From assembly GCA_024280415.1 (NCBI GenBank), contig JAJRQE010000060.1, positions 1-35,153 of the forward strand: a stretch of DNA of 35,153 nucleotides. Direction: 5' to 3'. Position numbers and translations under genes: made by a program. Shown one piece after another: positions 1 through 7,688 of the stretch (position 1 is its first letter; each line of letters opens with the position of its first letter). This DNA is from Spirochaetota bacterium. Lineage in GTDB: Bacteria > Spirochaetota > Spirochaetia > B11-G9. The notes under the pieces are model-generated. The model did no database searches, was not told the DNA's origin, and saw only the letters and a list, made by a program, of their open reading frames with translations.

Positions 1-1
1 G

Positions 2-64
2 GTGGCTTTAGCTTTAGTAAAACAGGGATTTCCTGACTGGACTAATTTTCTTTTATCTGAATAA
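2..64 (+). CDS. 3' end of an unidentified upstream gene (partial)
   Basis: One frame is open from the left edge to a TAA at 62-64 and gives about 20 residues ending in DWTNFLLSE. The stop lies 35 bp before the ATG of the chemotaxis gene, a spacing that would suit the last codons of an upstream gene. The fragment is too short to assign to a family, and the open frame could be chance. A second frame is also open at the edge but stops by position 36. Confidence 0.3.
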   Translation: MALALVKQGFPDWTNFLLSE

Positions 65-99
65 TGGCTTCTATCATTTATATTTCAGGGAGGATCTCT

Positions 100-1338
100 A
101 TGAAATATTTTAAATCTTTTTTATTTTTCGCCATACCGGCTCTGTTTATTGGTCTTGTCTCTTATTTTAGCCGGTTTTTTATAAACACCGAAGTAATAGC
201 CGCGATTCTGGTAACTATATTTTCCGCTGCTCTGTTCTACTTTCTTCAGTATCTTGGAAAAATAAAAATTCTTGAATTTCTTGAAACTCTTGATAATTCT
301 GAAAACAGAGACCTCAATTCCATAATTAGCAGTATTAAAGAGAAACATAACAGATTGCAGAACCAGGAATCAGATAAGAGAAATGAAAGTCTGACAATTG
401 GTTCTTCTGTAAAAAATATCGAAACCAATCTGAGTAGTATAATCGATGACTTTAACTGGGTACTGGATAAAGCAGCTGAAGTCGGGGGAAAAACAGAGCA
501 GCAGAAAACGATAATAAGCAGTACAGCTTCCGAGGTAAAGGGAATTATTGACTCTATTTCGAGTCTTGAATCCAACATTGCCGCAAAAGGAAATCACTTT
601 GAAGCGAGTCTTAAAGAGCTTAATGAGATGTCAGCTGAAACCGCACGAATACAGGAACTGACCCAAACAGCTCAGGTAAATACAAATCATCTTCAAAAAG
701 AAATTTCAAATGTTGCAGTGGCTATTAAGGAAAATCTTTCTTCCATTGAGGAAATTTACAATTCATCTCTTTCTATGAAAAAAATTACAGGGACTATTAC
801 AGATATTTCATCCCAGACAAACCTTCTTGCCATGAATGCGGCAATTGAGGCTGCCCATGCAGGAGAGAAAGGGAAGGGATTTGCTATTGTAGCTTCGGAA
901 GTGAGAAAACTTGCAGAAAGTTCAGCTAAACAGGCAAAGGGAATCGACCTTATACTAAAACAAATGGATACAAAGATTTCCAATGGGCAGGAAATCTCTA
1001 GGAATACGAGTACAATTTTCAAGAGGATATCTGAAAAAATAAACGGAACAATTGAAAATGTTAATCAGATTGCCGATGCTGTAAGCTCACAGTACAGGTT
1101 TATATTAAATCTCCTGCCGGAAATAAAAACCCTTGTAAAGGATATCAGCGATCTCGAACAGATAGCATCAAAACATACTCACCGAAGCGGTAATATCAGC
1201 AGTTTGACAGAAAAGATCGCTACCCTATCCATTGAGATTCAGGAAGGTGAAAAGCTTTTAGTAGAGAAAGATTTTGTCATTCTGGATACATTAAAGGAAA
1301 ACAGAGATACTGCAGCCGGCCTACTAACCAAATTATAG
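100..1338 (+). CDS. Methyl-accepting chemotaxis protein, short two-TM type
   Basis: Chemoreceptor that passes a signal to the CheA/CheW kinase complex. The start at 100 is preferred over 64 because AGGGAGG lies just upstream of it. Two hydrophobic segments near the N-terminus ([15 protein letters not shown] and [17 protein letters not shown]) are separated by only a few residues, so there is almost no periplasmic sensor domain. The rest is a long cytoplasmic coiled coil. The conserved signalling hairpin is clear: [20 protein letters not shown] followed by [17 protein letters not shown] see no recognisable HAMP domain. Such receptors often sense membrane or cytoplasmic cues, or a partner protein; the following TAXI binding protein could be such a partner, but that is speculation. 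Family assignment is secure; the ligand is unknown. Confidence 0.95.
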   Translation: MKYFKSFLFFAIPALFIGLVSYFSRFFINTEVIAAILVTIFSAALFYFLQYLGKIKILEFLETLDNSENRDLNSIISSIKEKHNRLQNQESDKRNESLTIGSSVKNIETNLSSIIDDFNWVLDKAAEVGGKTEQQKTIISSTASEVKGIIDSISSLESNIAAKGNHFEASLKELNEMSAETARIQELTQTAQVNTNHLQKEISNVAVAIKENLSSIEEIYNSSLSMKKITGTITDISSQTNLLAMNAAIEAAHAGEKGKGFAIVASEVRKLAESSAKQAKGIDLILKQMDTKISNGQEISRNTSTIFKRISEKINGTIENVNQIADAVSSQYRFILNLLPEIKTLVKDISDLEQIASKHTHRSGNISSLTEKIATLSIEIQEGEKLLVEKDFVILDTLKENRDTAAGLLTKL

Positions 1339-1398
1339 TAATTCGGATCAATTCTATTCGTTTTTGATTCTAAATCTTCTTTTTTTAAAAAAAAATAT

Positions 1399-1427
1399 TT
1401 GTAATATCGCCTTTTCTAAAGTAGAAT
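1399..1427 (+). promoter_or_regulatory. Candidate sigma-70 promoter for the TAXI transporter
   Basis: TTGTAA, a 17-nt spacer, then TAGAAT. The -10 lies inside an 11-nt word GTAGAATAGGC (1421-1431) that is repeated at 1475-1485. The rest of the 1339-1547 gap holds no gene that I can see. The binding-protein gene has a good ribosome site (GGAGG) just before its ATG. Confidence 0.45.
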
Positions 1428-1547
1428 AGGCTTAGATTTATTCTAAATAACCCAAATGTATTACCCAATTCTGTGTAGAATAGGCAGATAAAATTGTTTG
1501 CTTGTTCCGTCATGGGTTGAGTGTAAACAAATTTACTGGAGGTAAAT

Positions 1548-2537
1548 ATGAAAAAAGGTTTATTATTTCTACTTATTATTGTACTCGCAGTTACTATGAA
1601 TGTAAGTGCCGGTGGCGCAGGGGAAAAAAGTGATACCCCTCAGAGACAGTTCGTTACTATCGGAACAGGTGGAGTTACGGGTGTTTACTATCCTGCTGGA
1701 GGCGCTATCAGCAAAATTGTAAACAAAAAATATGACGAATACAATCTTAAAGTTACTGTTGAATCAACAGGCGGATCTGTATTTAACGTAAACGCCATTA
1801 TGGCAGGTGATCTTGAATTCGGAATGGTTCAGTCTGACAGACAGGCACAAGCCTGGGAAGGTACAGCAGACTGGGCAGATAAAGGTCCTCAGAAAGATCT
1901 CCGTGCAGTTTTTTCACTCCATCCTGAATCTGTAACCCTTATGGCAGCAGTTGATTCGGGAATCAATACTATTGAAGACCTTAGAGGCAAAATAGTTAAT
2001 ATTGGTAATCCCGGATCCGGTAACAGAGGAAATGCAATTGATGCCCTTGAGAATGCAGGAATTAACTGGGAAACTGATATTCAGGCAGAAGGCCTTAAAG
2101 CTTCCGAAGCTGCAAAAATGCTCCAGGACGGGAGAATTGATGCATATTTCTATACAGTTGGACATCCAAGCGGATCATTTAAAGAAGCAACAGCAGGCAG
2201 AAGAAAGGTAAAATTTATACCTATCGAAAATGTCGATGATCTTCTGGCCAAGTACTCCTACTATGCAAAATCTTACATCCCTGCTGAATACTATCCAAAT
2301 GCTGCTAATACAACAGACACAAATACATATGGTGTAAAAGCTACTTTATGTACATCAGCCAAGGTTTCTGATGATATTGTATATGCTATAACAAAAGAAG
2401 TTTTTGAAAATCTGGAAGATTTCAAGGCTCTTCACCCTGCTTTTGCAACTCTGACAAAAGAAAGCATGCTTGAAGGTTTAACTGCACCTATCCACGATGG
2501 TGCTATGCGTTACTACAAGGAAGTAGGTCTTAAATAA
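1548..2537 (+). CDS. TAXI family TRAP transporter solute-binding protein
   Basis: Periplasmic substrate-binding subunit of a TRAP transporter of the TAXI class, which captures a small organic acid or amino acid and delivers it to an ion-driven permease. An N-terminal signal peptide (hydrophobic LLFLLIIVLAVTM) ends near NVSAGG, a plausible signal peptidase I site. The mature protein opens with the family hallmark GGVTGVYYPAGGAISKIV, followed by ESTGGSVFNVNAI and GDLEFGMVQSD. Length (329 aa) is normal. The start is supported by GGAGG 6 nt upstream. It is followed by a strong terminator-like hairpin and then the permease, an order that commonly allows more binding protein than permease. The substrate cannot be read from the sequence. 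Confidence 0.95.
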   Translation: MKKGLLFLLIIVLAVTMNVSAGGAGEKSDTPQRQFVTIGTGGVTGVYYPAGGAISKIVNKKYDEYNLKVTVESTGGSVFNVNAIMAGDLEFGMVQSDRQAQAWEGTADWADKGPQKDLRAVFSLHPESVTLMAAVDSGINTIEDLRGKIVNIGNPGSGNRGNAIDALENAGINWETDIQAEGLKASEAAKMLQDGRIDAYFYTVGHPSGSFKEATAGRRKVKFIPIENVDDLLAKYSYYAKSYIPAEYYPNAANTTDTNTYGVKATLCTSAKVSDDIVYAITKEVFENLEDFKALHPAFATLTKESMLEGLTAPIHDGAMRYYKEVGLK

Positions 2538-2559
2538 GTTCTAAGTTTAATAATCTAAG

Positions 2560-2600
2560 CCGGTATTACTCCAAAAATGTAGAGTAATACCGGTTTTTAT
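2560..2600 (+). terminator. Intrinsic terminator / attenuator between binding protein and permease
   Basis: A perfect 12-bp stem (CCGGTATTACTC / GAGTAATACCGG) with a 10-nt loop is followed directly by TTTTTAT. It lies between two genes of one transporter, so it probably works as a partial terminator that lowers permease expression relative to the binding protein. It would also protect the 3' end of the upstream message. Confidence 0.85.
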
Positions 2601-2623
2601 CAAAGAGACACCGGAGAAAACCT

Positions 2624-2899
2624 ATGGAACCCGATAAAAATCAGGAAGAATTGGAAAAAGATATAAAAGAAGCCCAGAGGATAGCGGATGAAGCCGAAGG
2701 AGGAACCAGGCATGTAACCGGATGGTCCAGCTGGATTGTTCCTGTACTTGCTTTAAGCTGGTCCCTCTTTCAGCTTTCTGTCGCTTCATGGTTACTAATG
2801 GACTCAACATATATACGATCCATCCATCTTGCCTTTGCAATGAGTCTTGTCTTCTTTACTCATCCTGCATTTAAAAAACAGAAAAAAACAAGATCCTAA
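2624..2899 (+). CDS. TAXI TRAP fused permease, N-terminal part (frame broken at A7)
   Basis: Starts at ATG 2624 with GGAG upstream. It encodes a charged cytoplasmic N-terminus and two hydrophobic segments (SSWIVPVLALSWSLFQL and a second around SIHLAFAMSLVFFT). That is how TAXI/DctQM-fused permeases begin. The frame ends at TAA 2897-2899 just after an A7 tract. In the -1 frame the protein continues without a break: NKILNYFARQDKYSILDYA and a further TM, leading into the long ORF that the ORF track starts at 2980. One extra A (A8) would give a single 687-aa protein spanning 2624-4686, a normal length for this family. On its own this segment would be only 91 aa and unlikely to function. Confidence 0.85.
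   Translation: MEPDKNQEELEKDIKEAQRIADEAEGGTRHVTGWSSWIVPVLALSWSLFQLSVASWLLMDSTYIRSIHLAFAMSLVFFTHPAFKKQKKTRS
2882..2888 (+). other. A7 frameshift site (-1) in the TAXI permease
   Basis: Zero-frame codons are CAG AAA AAA ACA. A -1 shift here joins the two halves of the permease. The heptamer is G_AAA_AAA, which is not an ideal tandem-slip site because the P-site tRNA would re-pair with GAA. Transcriptional slippage on the A7 tract, a true mutation or a homopolymer sequencing error are therefore as likely as programmed ribosomal frameshifting. The -1 frame has a stop at 2872-2874, so the shift must occur downstream of it. Confidence 0.75.
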
Positions 2900-2979
2900 A
2901 CTATTTTGCACGACAAGATAAATATTCGATACTGGATTATGCAACTGTAATTGCTGCTGTATTTTTTGCCCTCTATCTC

Positions 2980-4686
2980 ATGCTGGATTTTATAGGAATC
3001 AGCAATAGACAGGGCGCACCTATTACAAGAGATCTTATTGTTGGTTTTGCATTAGTTATTTTACTTTTGGAAGCTGCACGCAGAGCATTAGGACCGGCGT
3101 TACCAATTGTTGCAACAGTTTTTATTCTATACAGCTTCTTTGGACCTTATATGCCTGCTGTTATTGCTTTCAAAGGAGTATCAATAAATAGATTCATTGG
3201 TCAGATCACAATGTCCACAGAGGGAATCTACGGTGTTCCCCTGGATGTATCCGCCACTATAGTCTTTCTCTTTGTTCTTTTTGGAGCTATGCTCGATAAG
3301 GCTGGTGCAGGAAAATACTTTGTTGACCTGGCATTCTCACTCCTTGGTGGATTTAAGGGAGGTCCTGCAAAAGCCGCAGTTCTGGCAAGCGGTCTTACAG
3401 GTATGGTTTCCGGATCCAGTATTGCAAATGTGGTAACAACAGGAACTTTTACCATACCATTAATGAAAAGTGTAGGATATCCAGACTACAAAGCTGGTGC
3501 TGTCGAGGTAGCATGCAGTACCAATGGACAGTTAATGCCTCCAATAATGGGAGCGGCTGCCTTTATTATTGCAGAATACTGCAACCTGGAATACTTTGAA
3601 GTTATCAAGGCTGCCTTTATTCCTGCAGTAGTCTCATACATAGCACTTATGTATATAACCCATCTTGAAGCATCCAAATTAGGCTTAAAAGGTGTTCCCA
3701 GAAATGAACTGCCAAAATTCTGGCCTACTTTTGTAAAAGGTATACACTTTACAATCCCCCTGATGTTTCTGATATTTGAACTTGTAGTTCTACGTCATTC
3801 AGCACAAATGGCTGCCTTCAGAGCTATAATAGCACTGGCAATCATTATTCCGGCTCAAAATATTATAACTGCTAAAAGGCATAATATGACAACTACTGAG
3901 GCTGTTAAAAAAAGTATAAACCAGATTGGCGAAGCTTTAATCTCAGGTGCCAAAAATATGATGGGAATTGGAGTAGCTGTAGCTTCTGCAGGAATCATTG
4001 TAGGGGTCGTTACACTGGGGCTAGGTGGAATTATTACTGAAGTTATAGAAGTACTTTCGGGTGGTAATTTTTACCTTATACTTATTATAACTGCAATCGC
4101 AAGTCTTATTCTTGGAATGGGTCTGCCAACAACTGCCAACTATATTGTTATGGCGTCATTAACTGCTCCCGTCATAGTTACTCTTGGAGCACAGAATGGT
4201 TTTGTTTTTCCTCTAATTGCAGCACATCTCTTTGTATTTTTCTTCGGTATTCTTGCAGATGATACCCCACCGGTAGGGCTGGCCGCCTTTGCAGCAGCGG
4301 CAATAGCCAAGTCTGATCCAATTAAAACCGGTATTCAGGGTTTTACCTACGATATAAGAACAGCAATTCTTCCATTTATGTTTATATTTAACACAGACCT
4401 GCTTTTAATTGGAATAACAAATGTATGGCAGGTTATATGGATATTTTTGACCAGTGTTATTGCAATGTTTGCATTTGCTGCCTTAACGCAAGGGTATTTT
4501 ACACAGAAGAACAGGTGGTACGAAGGGATTTTACTTGGACTAGTTGCTTTCACACTGTTACGACCTCATCTTATTGGAGATTTTTTTAAAACAAACGGAG
4601 CCATAGCATCTCTGATAGCAATTGCTGTATATGGTGGTATTTATTTTATGCAGATGCCCAGAAGGAAAGCAGAACAGACAGCATAA
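2980..4686 (+). CDS. TAXI TRAP transporter fused permease (main, C-terminal part)
   Basis: Membrane permease of the TAXI TRAP system, with the DctM-like transport domain that couples ion influx to substrate uptake. The ORF track starts it at Met 2980, but the frame is open back to 2875. The upstream residues (ILDYATVIAAVFFALYL) form the TM that precedes the track's first residue, so 2980 is not the true start. Family hallmarks are LLLEAARRALGPALPIVA, the first DctM block (GGFKGGPAKAAVLASGLTGM, SGSSIANVVTTGTFTIP, STNGQLMPPIMGAAAFI) and the second block (ILGMGLPTTANYIVMA, DDTPPVGLAAFAAAAIA). Many TM segments are visible. The substrate is unknown, and pairing with the TAXI binding protein just upstream is certain from context. 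Confidence 0.93.
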   Translation: MLDFIGISNRQGAPITRDLIVGFALVILLLEAARRALGPALPIVATVFILYSFFGPYMPAVIAFKGVSINRFIGQITMSTEGIYGVPLDVSATIVFLFVLFGAMLDKAGAGKYFVDLAFSLLGGFKGGPAKAAVLASGLTGMVSGSSIANVVTTGTFTIPLMKSVGYPDYKAGAVEVACSTNGQLMPPIMGAAAFIIAEYCNLEYFEVIKAAFIPAVVSYIALMYITHLEASKLGLKGVPRNELPKFWPTFVKGIHFTIPLMFLIFELVVLRHSAQMAAFRAIIALAIIIPAQNIITAKRHNMTTTEAVKKSINQIGEALISGAKNMMGIGVAVASAGIIVGVVTLGLGGIITEVIEVLSGGNFYLILIITAIASLILGMGLPTTANYIVMASLTAPVIVTLGAQNGFVFPLIAAHLFVFFFGILADDTPPVGLAAFAAAAIAKSDPIKTGIQGFTYDIRTAILPFMFIFNTDLLLIGITNVWQVIWIFLTSVIAMFAFAALTQGYFTQKNRWYEGILLGLVAFTLLRPHLIGDFFKTNGAIASLIAIAVYGGIYFMQMPRRKAEQTA

Positions 4687-4710
4687 GTTTCATTAAGCAA
4701 TTTTTGATAA

Positions 4711-4744
4711 ACCGTAGAGACGTAGAATGCTACGTCCCTACGGT
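4711..4744. repeat. 15-bp inverted repeat between convergent genes, overlapping the tkt stop
   Basis: ACCGTAGAGACGTAG, loop AATG, CTACGTCCCTACGGT: a 15-bp stem with a single A/C mismatch (G-U in the other strand's RNA). It sits between the convergent TAXI permease and tkt genes and includes the tkt stop codon (CTA at 4738-4740). There is no U-tract on either side, so it is either a weak bidirectional 3'-end structure or a REP-like palindrome. GTAGAGACG-type palindromes of this form are common as dispersed repeats in several phyla. Confidence 0.7.
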
Positions 4745-6717
4745 ATAATATATGAACCTATTATTTTTACTAAATTTTCAACTGTTAACCCAAAATATTT
4801 CTTTACCTCTGCTGCGGGTGCCGATATCCCAAATGTATCGATTGAAAGAATATCATCAGAAGATGTAGCAATACCTTCCCATCCGGATCTGACACCTGCT
4901 TCCACTACAACCGTTTTAACTCCTGGAGGGATTAAACTGCTTCTAAAAGAACTTTCCTGTTTTTGAAAAGTCTCTCTGGAGATCATCGAAACTACTCTCA
5001 CATTTTTTGATGTGGCTTTTGCAGCATCCAGCGCTAAATTAACCTCAGAACCTGTAGCAACTACTACTACTTCCGGTTCTCCGGAACACTCTGATGCAAT
5101 ATATGCACCTTTTCGAATTGTGCTTTTCCAGTCTGAATCGGATTTATCAAAAACAGACAGATTCTGCCTTGTTAATGCGAGAACTGTTGGTCCTGTTTTA
5201 TTTTCTACTGCCATTTTCCAGGATTCTACTGTTTCTTCCGCATCTCCAGGTCTTAAAACTGTGAGTCCGGGGATAATTCGCATTGAAGCAAGATGTTCAA
5301 CAGGCTGATGCGTAGGGCCGTCTTCGCCGACAAAAATAGAATCATGGGTAAAAATAAATATTGTAGGCAGATTCATTAATGCAGCAAGGCGAATAGTTGG
5401 ACGCATATAATCTGCAAAAACCATAAAAGTTGCACAAAAAGTTCTTAACACTCCATGGAGAGTAATACCATTTGCTATTCCACCCATTGCATGTTCTCTT
5501 ACACCAAAATGAAGAGTTCTTCCACCTCTGTTTGAAAGGCTATAATCCCCAAAGTCCATTGCTGTATTGTTTGAAGGTGCAAGATCAGCTGATCCTCCAA
5601 TTATATTTGGGACTGAAGAGGTCAGAGCCTTAATGACAGTACCACTTGATTTTCTGGAAGCCTCACAATCTCCTGTTTTAAACTGAGGCCACTTAACTTT
5701 GCTTAAATCAATTTTATCTGCAAAAAATAAATCCCATTCTTTTTTTAACTCAGGATTGTTTTTTGACCAGGAACCAAACATCTCTGTCCATTTGGTATAA
5801 TCATTTACAGAATTATCTTTCTTTTCATTAAAAAATCTGACTGCATCCGGATGTATATAAAAAGATTCATCTACCGGAATACCAAGGTTTTTCCTTGTTA
5901 AGGTTATTTCATCACCTCCAAGAGGAGCTCCGTGAATACCTGCAGTGCCCTCTTTATTTGGAGAGCCTTTACCAATAATTGAATTAAGGATAATTAGAGT
6001 AGGCTTTGCTGTTTCTTCCTTAGCCCGGATTATCAGATTCTCTATATCTTCCGGGTTATGCATATCTCCTTCAAAAGTCTGCCAGTTATATGCCTGAAAA
6101 CGCTTTTTTACGTCTTCTGTAAATGCCAGTTCTGTAGAACCCTCAATAGTTATTCTATTGCTGTCATAAAAAACAATAAGTTTACCGAGCCCGAGATGCC
6201 CCGCCAAAGAAGCTGCTTCGGAAGTAAGTCCTTCCATCATACATCCATCCCCGGACAGTGCGTAAGTAAAATGGTCGATGATTTTTGTATCTTCTGTATT
6301 GAATTTATCAGCAAGGAAAGTCTCCGCAATAGCCATACCAACAGCATTGCTGAACCCTGCCCCAAGGGGCCCGGTAGTTGTTTCAACACCCTCAGTATGA
6401 TTCAATTCAGGATGACCAGGAGTTAATGATCCCATCTGTCTGAACCTTTTCAACTCATCCAGAGAAAGATTATATCCGGAAAGATGTAATAAAGAATATA
6501 TAAAAGCTGATCCATGACCTGCAGAAAGTACAAATCTGTCGCGATTAATCCATTTTGGTTCTTTAGGATTATGTTTTAAAACATCACCATAGAGCAATGC
6601 TCCCAGTTCCGCACATCCCATGGGCAGTCCAGGATGTCCTGAGTTTGCAGCCTGAACCTGGTCCATAGATAATGAACGAATACTAAGGGCTGCCGCTTTT
6701 ACGCCTTCTAAATTCAT
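4738..6717 (-). CDS. tkt: Transketolase
   Basis: Thiamine-diphosphate enzyme that moves two-carbon units between ketose and aldose phosphates in the non-oxidative pentose phosphate pathway. The N-terminal half has the TPP/Mg site (GDGCMMEGLTSEAASLAG, then YDSNRITIEG) and the substrate loop SGHPGLPMGCAELG. The middle pyrimidine-binding domain has GVREHAMGGIANG and the region HDSIFVGEDGPTHQPVEHLA. A C-terminal domain follows, with VVVATGSEVNLALDA and VVVEAGVRSGWEG. I place the start at Met 6717 (MNLEGVKA) because GGAGG lies 7 nt upstream; the track's 11 extra residues are leader. Length 659 aa is typical. It lies downstream of zwf and pgl but 266 bp away, with its own promoter. Confidence 0.97.
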   Translation of the reverse strand: MNLEGVKAAALSIRSLSMDQVQAANSGHPGLPMGCAELGALLYGDVLKHNPKEPKWINRDRFVLSAGHGSAFIYSLLHLSGYNLSLDELKRFRQMGSLTPGHPELNHTEGVETTTGPLGAGFSNAVGMAIAETFLADKFNTEDTKIIDHFTYALSGDGCMMEGLTSEAASLAGHLGLGKLIVFYDSNRITIEGSTELAFTEDVKKRFQAYNWQTFEGDMHNPEDIENLIIRAKEETAKPTLIILNSIIGKGSPNKEGTAGIHGAPLGGDEITLTRKNLGIPVDESFYIHPDAVRFFNEKKDNSVNDYTKWTEMFGSWSKNNPELKKEWDLFFADKIDLSKVKWPQFKTGDCEASRKSSGTVIKALTSSVPNIIGGSADLAPSNNTAMDFGDYSLSNRGGRTLHFGVREHAMGGIANGITLHGVLRTFCATFMVFADYMRPTIRLAALMNLPTIFIFTHDSIFVGEDGPTHQPVEHLASMRIIPGLTVLRPGDAEETVESWKMAVENKTGPTVLALTRQNLSVFDKSDSDWKSTIRKGAYIASECSGEPEVVVVATGSEVNLALDAAKATSKNVRVVSMISRETFQKQESSFRSSLIPPGVKTVVVEAGVRSGWEGIATSSDDILSIDTFGISAPAAEVKKYFGLTVENLVKIIGSYIIP

Positions 6718-6766
6718 ATAATTCCTCCGAATTTTCTTCTTTAATGACAATATTATTATTGTTTAG

Positions 6767-6800
6767 AGCTTCTTGCAAAACTATTGTTTTGCAAGAAGCT
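6767..6800 (-). promoter_or_regulatory. Perfect 14-bp hairpin in the tkt leader (distal)
   Basis: AGCTTCTTGCAAAA, loop CTATTG, TTTTGCAAGAAGCT. The repeat is perfect and lies about 50 nt upstream of the tkt ATG. No U-tract follows on the minus strand (CTAAACAATAATA), so it is not a standard terminator. It may be an mRNA-stability or regulatory element, or a palindromic repeat. Confidence 0.6.
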
Positions 6801-6861
6801 GTCATGGGGTCAGAAAGCTAATCTGTTACACTGCAACATTTTAACTTTTCTAAAGATCCTT

Positions 6862-6895
6862 GCTAATTTCAAAACCCAGGAGTTTTGAAATTGGC
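6862..6895 (-). promoter_or_regulatory. Hairpin at the 5' end of the predicted tkt transcript
   Basis: AATTTCAAAAC, loop CCAGGA, GTTTTGAAATT form an 11-bp perfect stem, extendable by a G-U pair and two more pairs. The predicted tkt transcription start (about 6894) falls at its edge. The mRNA would therefore begin with this stem-loop, which can protect a 5' end from decay. Confidence 0.55.
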
Positions 6896-6900
6896 TCTTT

Positions 6901-6929
6901 AGTATATTAAATTCGGGTAGATCTTGCAA
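6901..6929 (-). promoter_or_regulatory. Sigma-70 promoter for tkt
   Basis: On the minus strand TTGCAA (6929-6924), 17-nt spacer, TATACT (6906-6901). It predicts a leader of about 177 nt before the tkt ATG, containing both hairpins. It would let tkt be expressed independently of zwf-pgl. Confidence 0.65.
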
Positions 6930-6983
6930 TATGGTTTTACTATATCTTTCATAATACTTTCTTTAAGGTTTCTAAATGCTTAC

Positions 6984-7670
6984 TTATAGTGGATTATCAA
7001 AAAAAATAGTACTGTTTGAATTTACAAGCCCTGCGGGAATGGATCTGTCATCATCAATAACCCTTTGAACAATTTCTTTTTTCCCTTTCCCTGATATTAT
7101 AAAGATTCTATTATCTGCACTGTTTATAAGAGGCAAAGTCATAGTCAGTCTCTCGGGTATATCAAATGGTTTTGGAGCAATTGTTGATATAAACAACCTA
7201 TATTGTCCCCGTAAACAGGCTTCTCCCGGAAAAAGAGATGCTGTATGGCCATCCGGACCTATACCAAGCACAATAAGATCAAAGGCCGGATAATTATCTG
7301 GAAAAACATTCCTGATACGATCTTCATACTCTTTTGCACATTCAGATACCGAATTGATATCTGTATTAATAGGAAATATGTTTTCCCGGGGAATATCAAT
7401 TTTAGACAGAAGTGTTTTTTTAATCATCCCGAAATTACTGTTTGAATTGTCGATTGATACTTTCCGTTCATCTACAAGAAAAATATTTACCAGTTTCCAG
7501 TTAATTTCCTCTTCTGCAAGAAGCTCATAAAATCGAACAGGAGAACTGCCTCCCGATAGAGCAACTGTAAAAAATTTTCCTTTTGCAGTTCTTTGAATTA
7601 TTAGATTTCTGGTAAAGCCTGCTGCAGCTTGGCTCATCTGTTCTTTATTAATAAAATGTTTTATTTTCAT
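6984..7670 (-). CDS. pgl: 6-phosphogluconolactonase
   Basis: Hydrolyses 6-phosphogluconolactone to 6-phosphogluconate, the second step of the oxidative pentose phosphate pathway. It is a DevB/SOL-type protein of the NagB-like sugar isomerase fold. Motifs: ALSGGSSPVRFYELL near residue 38 (phosphate loop), FLVDERKVSIDNSNSNFGM, and LGIGPDGHTASLFPG, the family signature with the catalytic His. Length 228 aa is normal. It starts 18 bp after zwf ends and must share its transcript. A moderate SD (GAAGGAAAG) lies upstream of the ATG. No gnd gene is present here, so the 6-phosphogluconate dehydrogenase must lie elsewhere. Confidence 0.95.
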   Translation of the reverse strand: MKIKHFINKEQMSQAAAGFTRNLIIQRTAKGKFFTVALSGGSSPVRFYELLAEEEINWKLVNIFLVDERKVSIDNSNSNFGMIKKTLLSKIDIPRENIFPINTDINSVSECAKEYEDRIRNVFPDNYPAFDLIVLGIGPDGHTASLFPGEACLRGQYRLFISTIAPKPFDIPERLTMTLPLINSADNRIFIISGKGKKEIVQRVIDDDRSIPAGLVNSNSTIFFDNPL

Positions 7671-7688
7671 ATAATTCTGGCTTTCCTT

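Noticed and set aside
5012-5308. Plus-strand ORFs inside tkt, zwf and similar antisense ORFs throughout the track
   Set aside because: They lie opposite well-conserved enzyme or transporter frames and have no ribosome sites; they are shadow ORFs.
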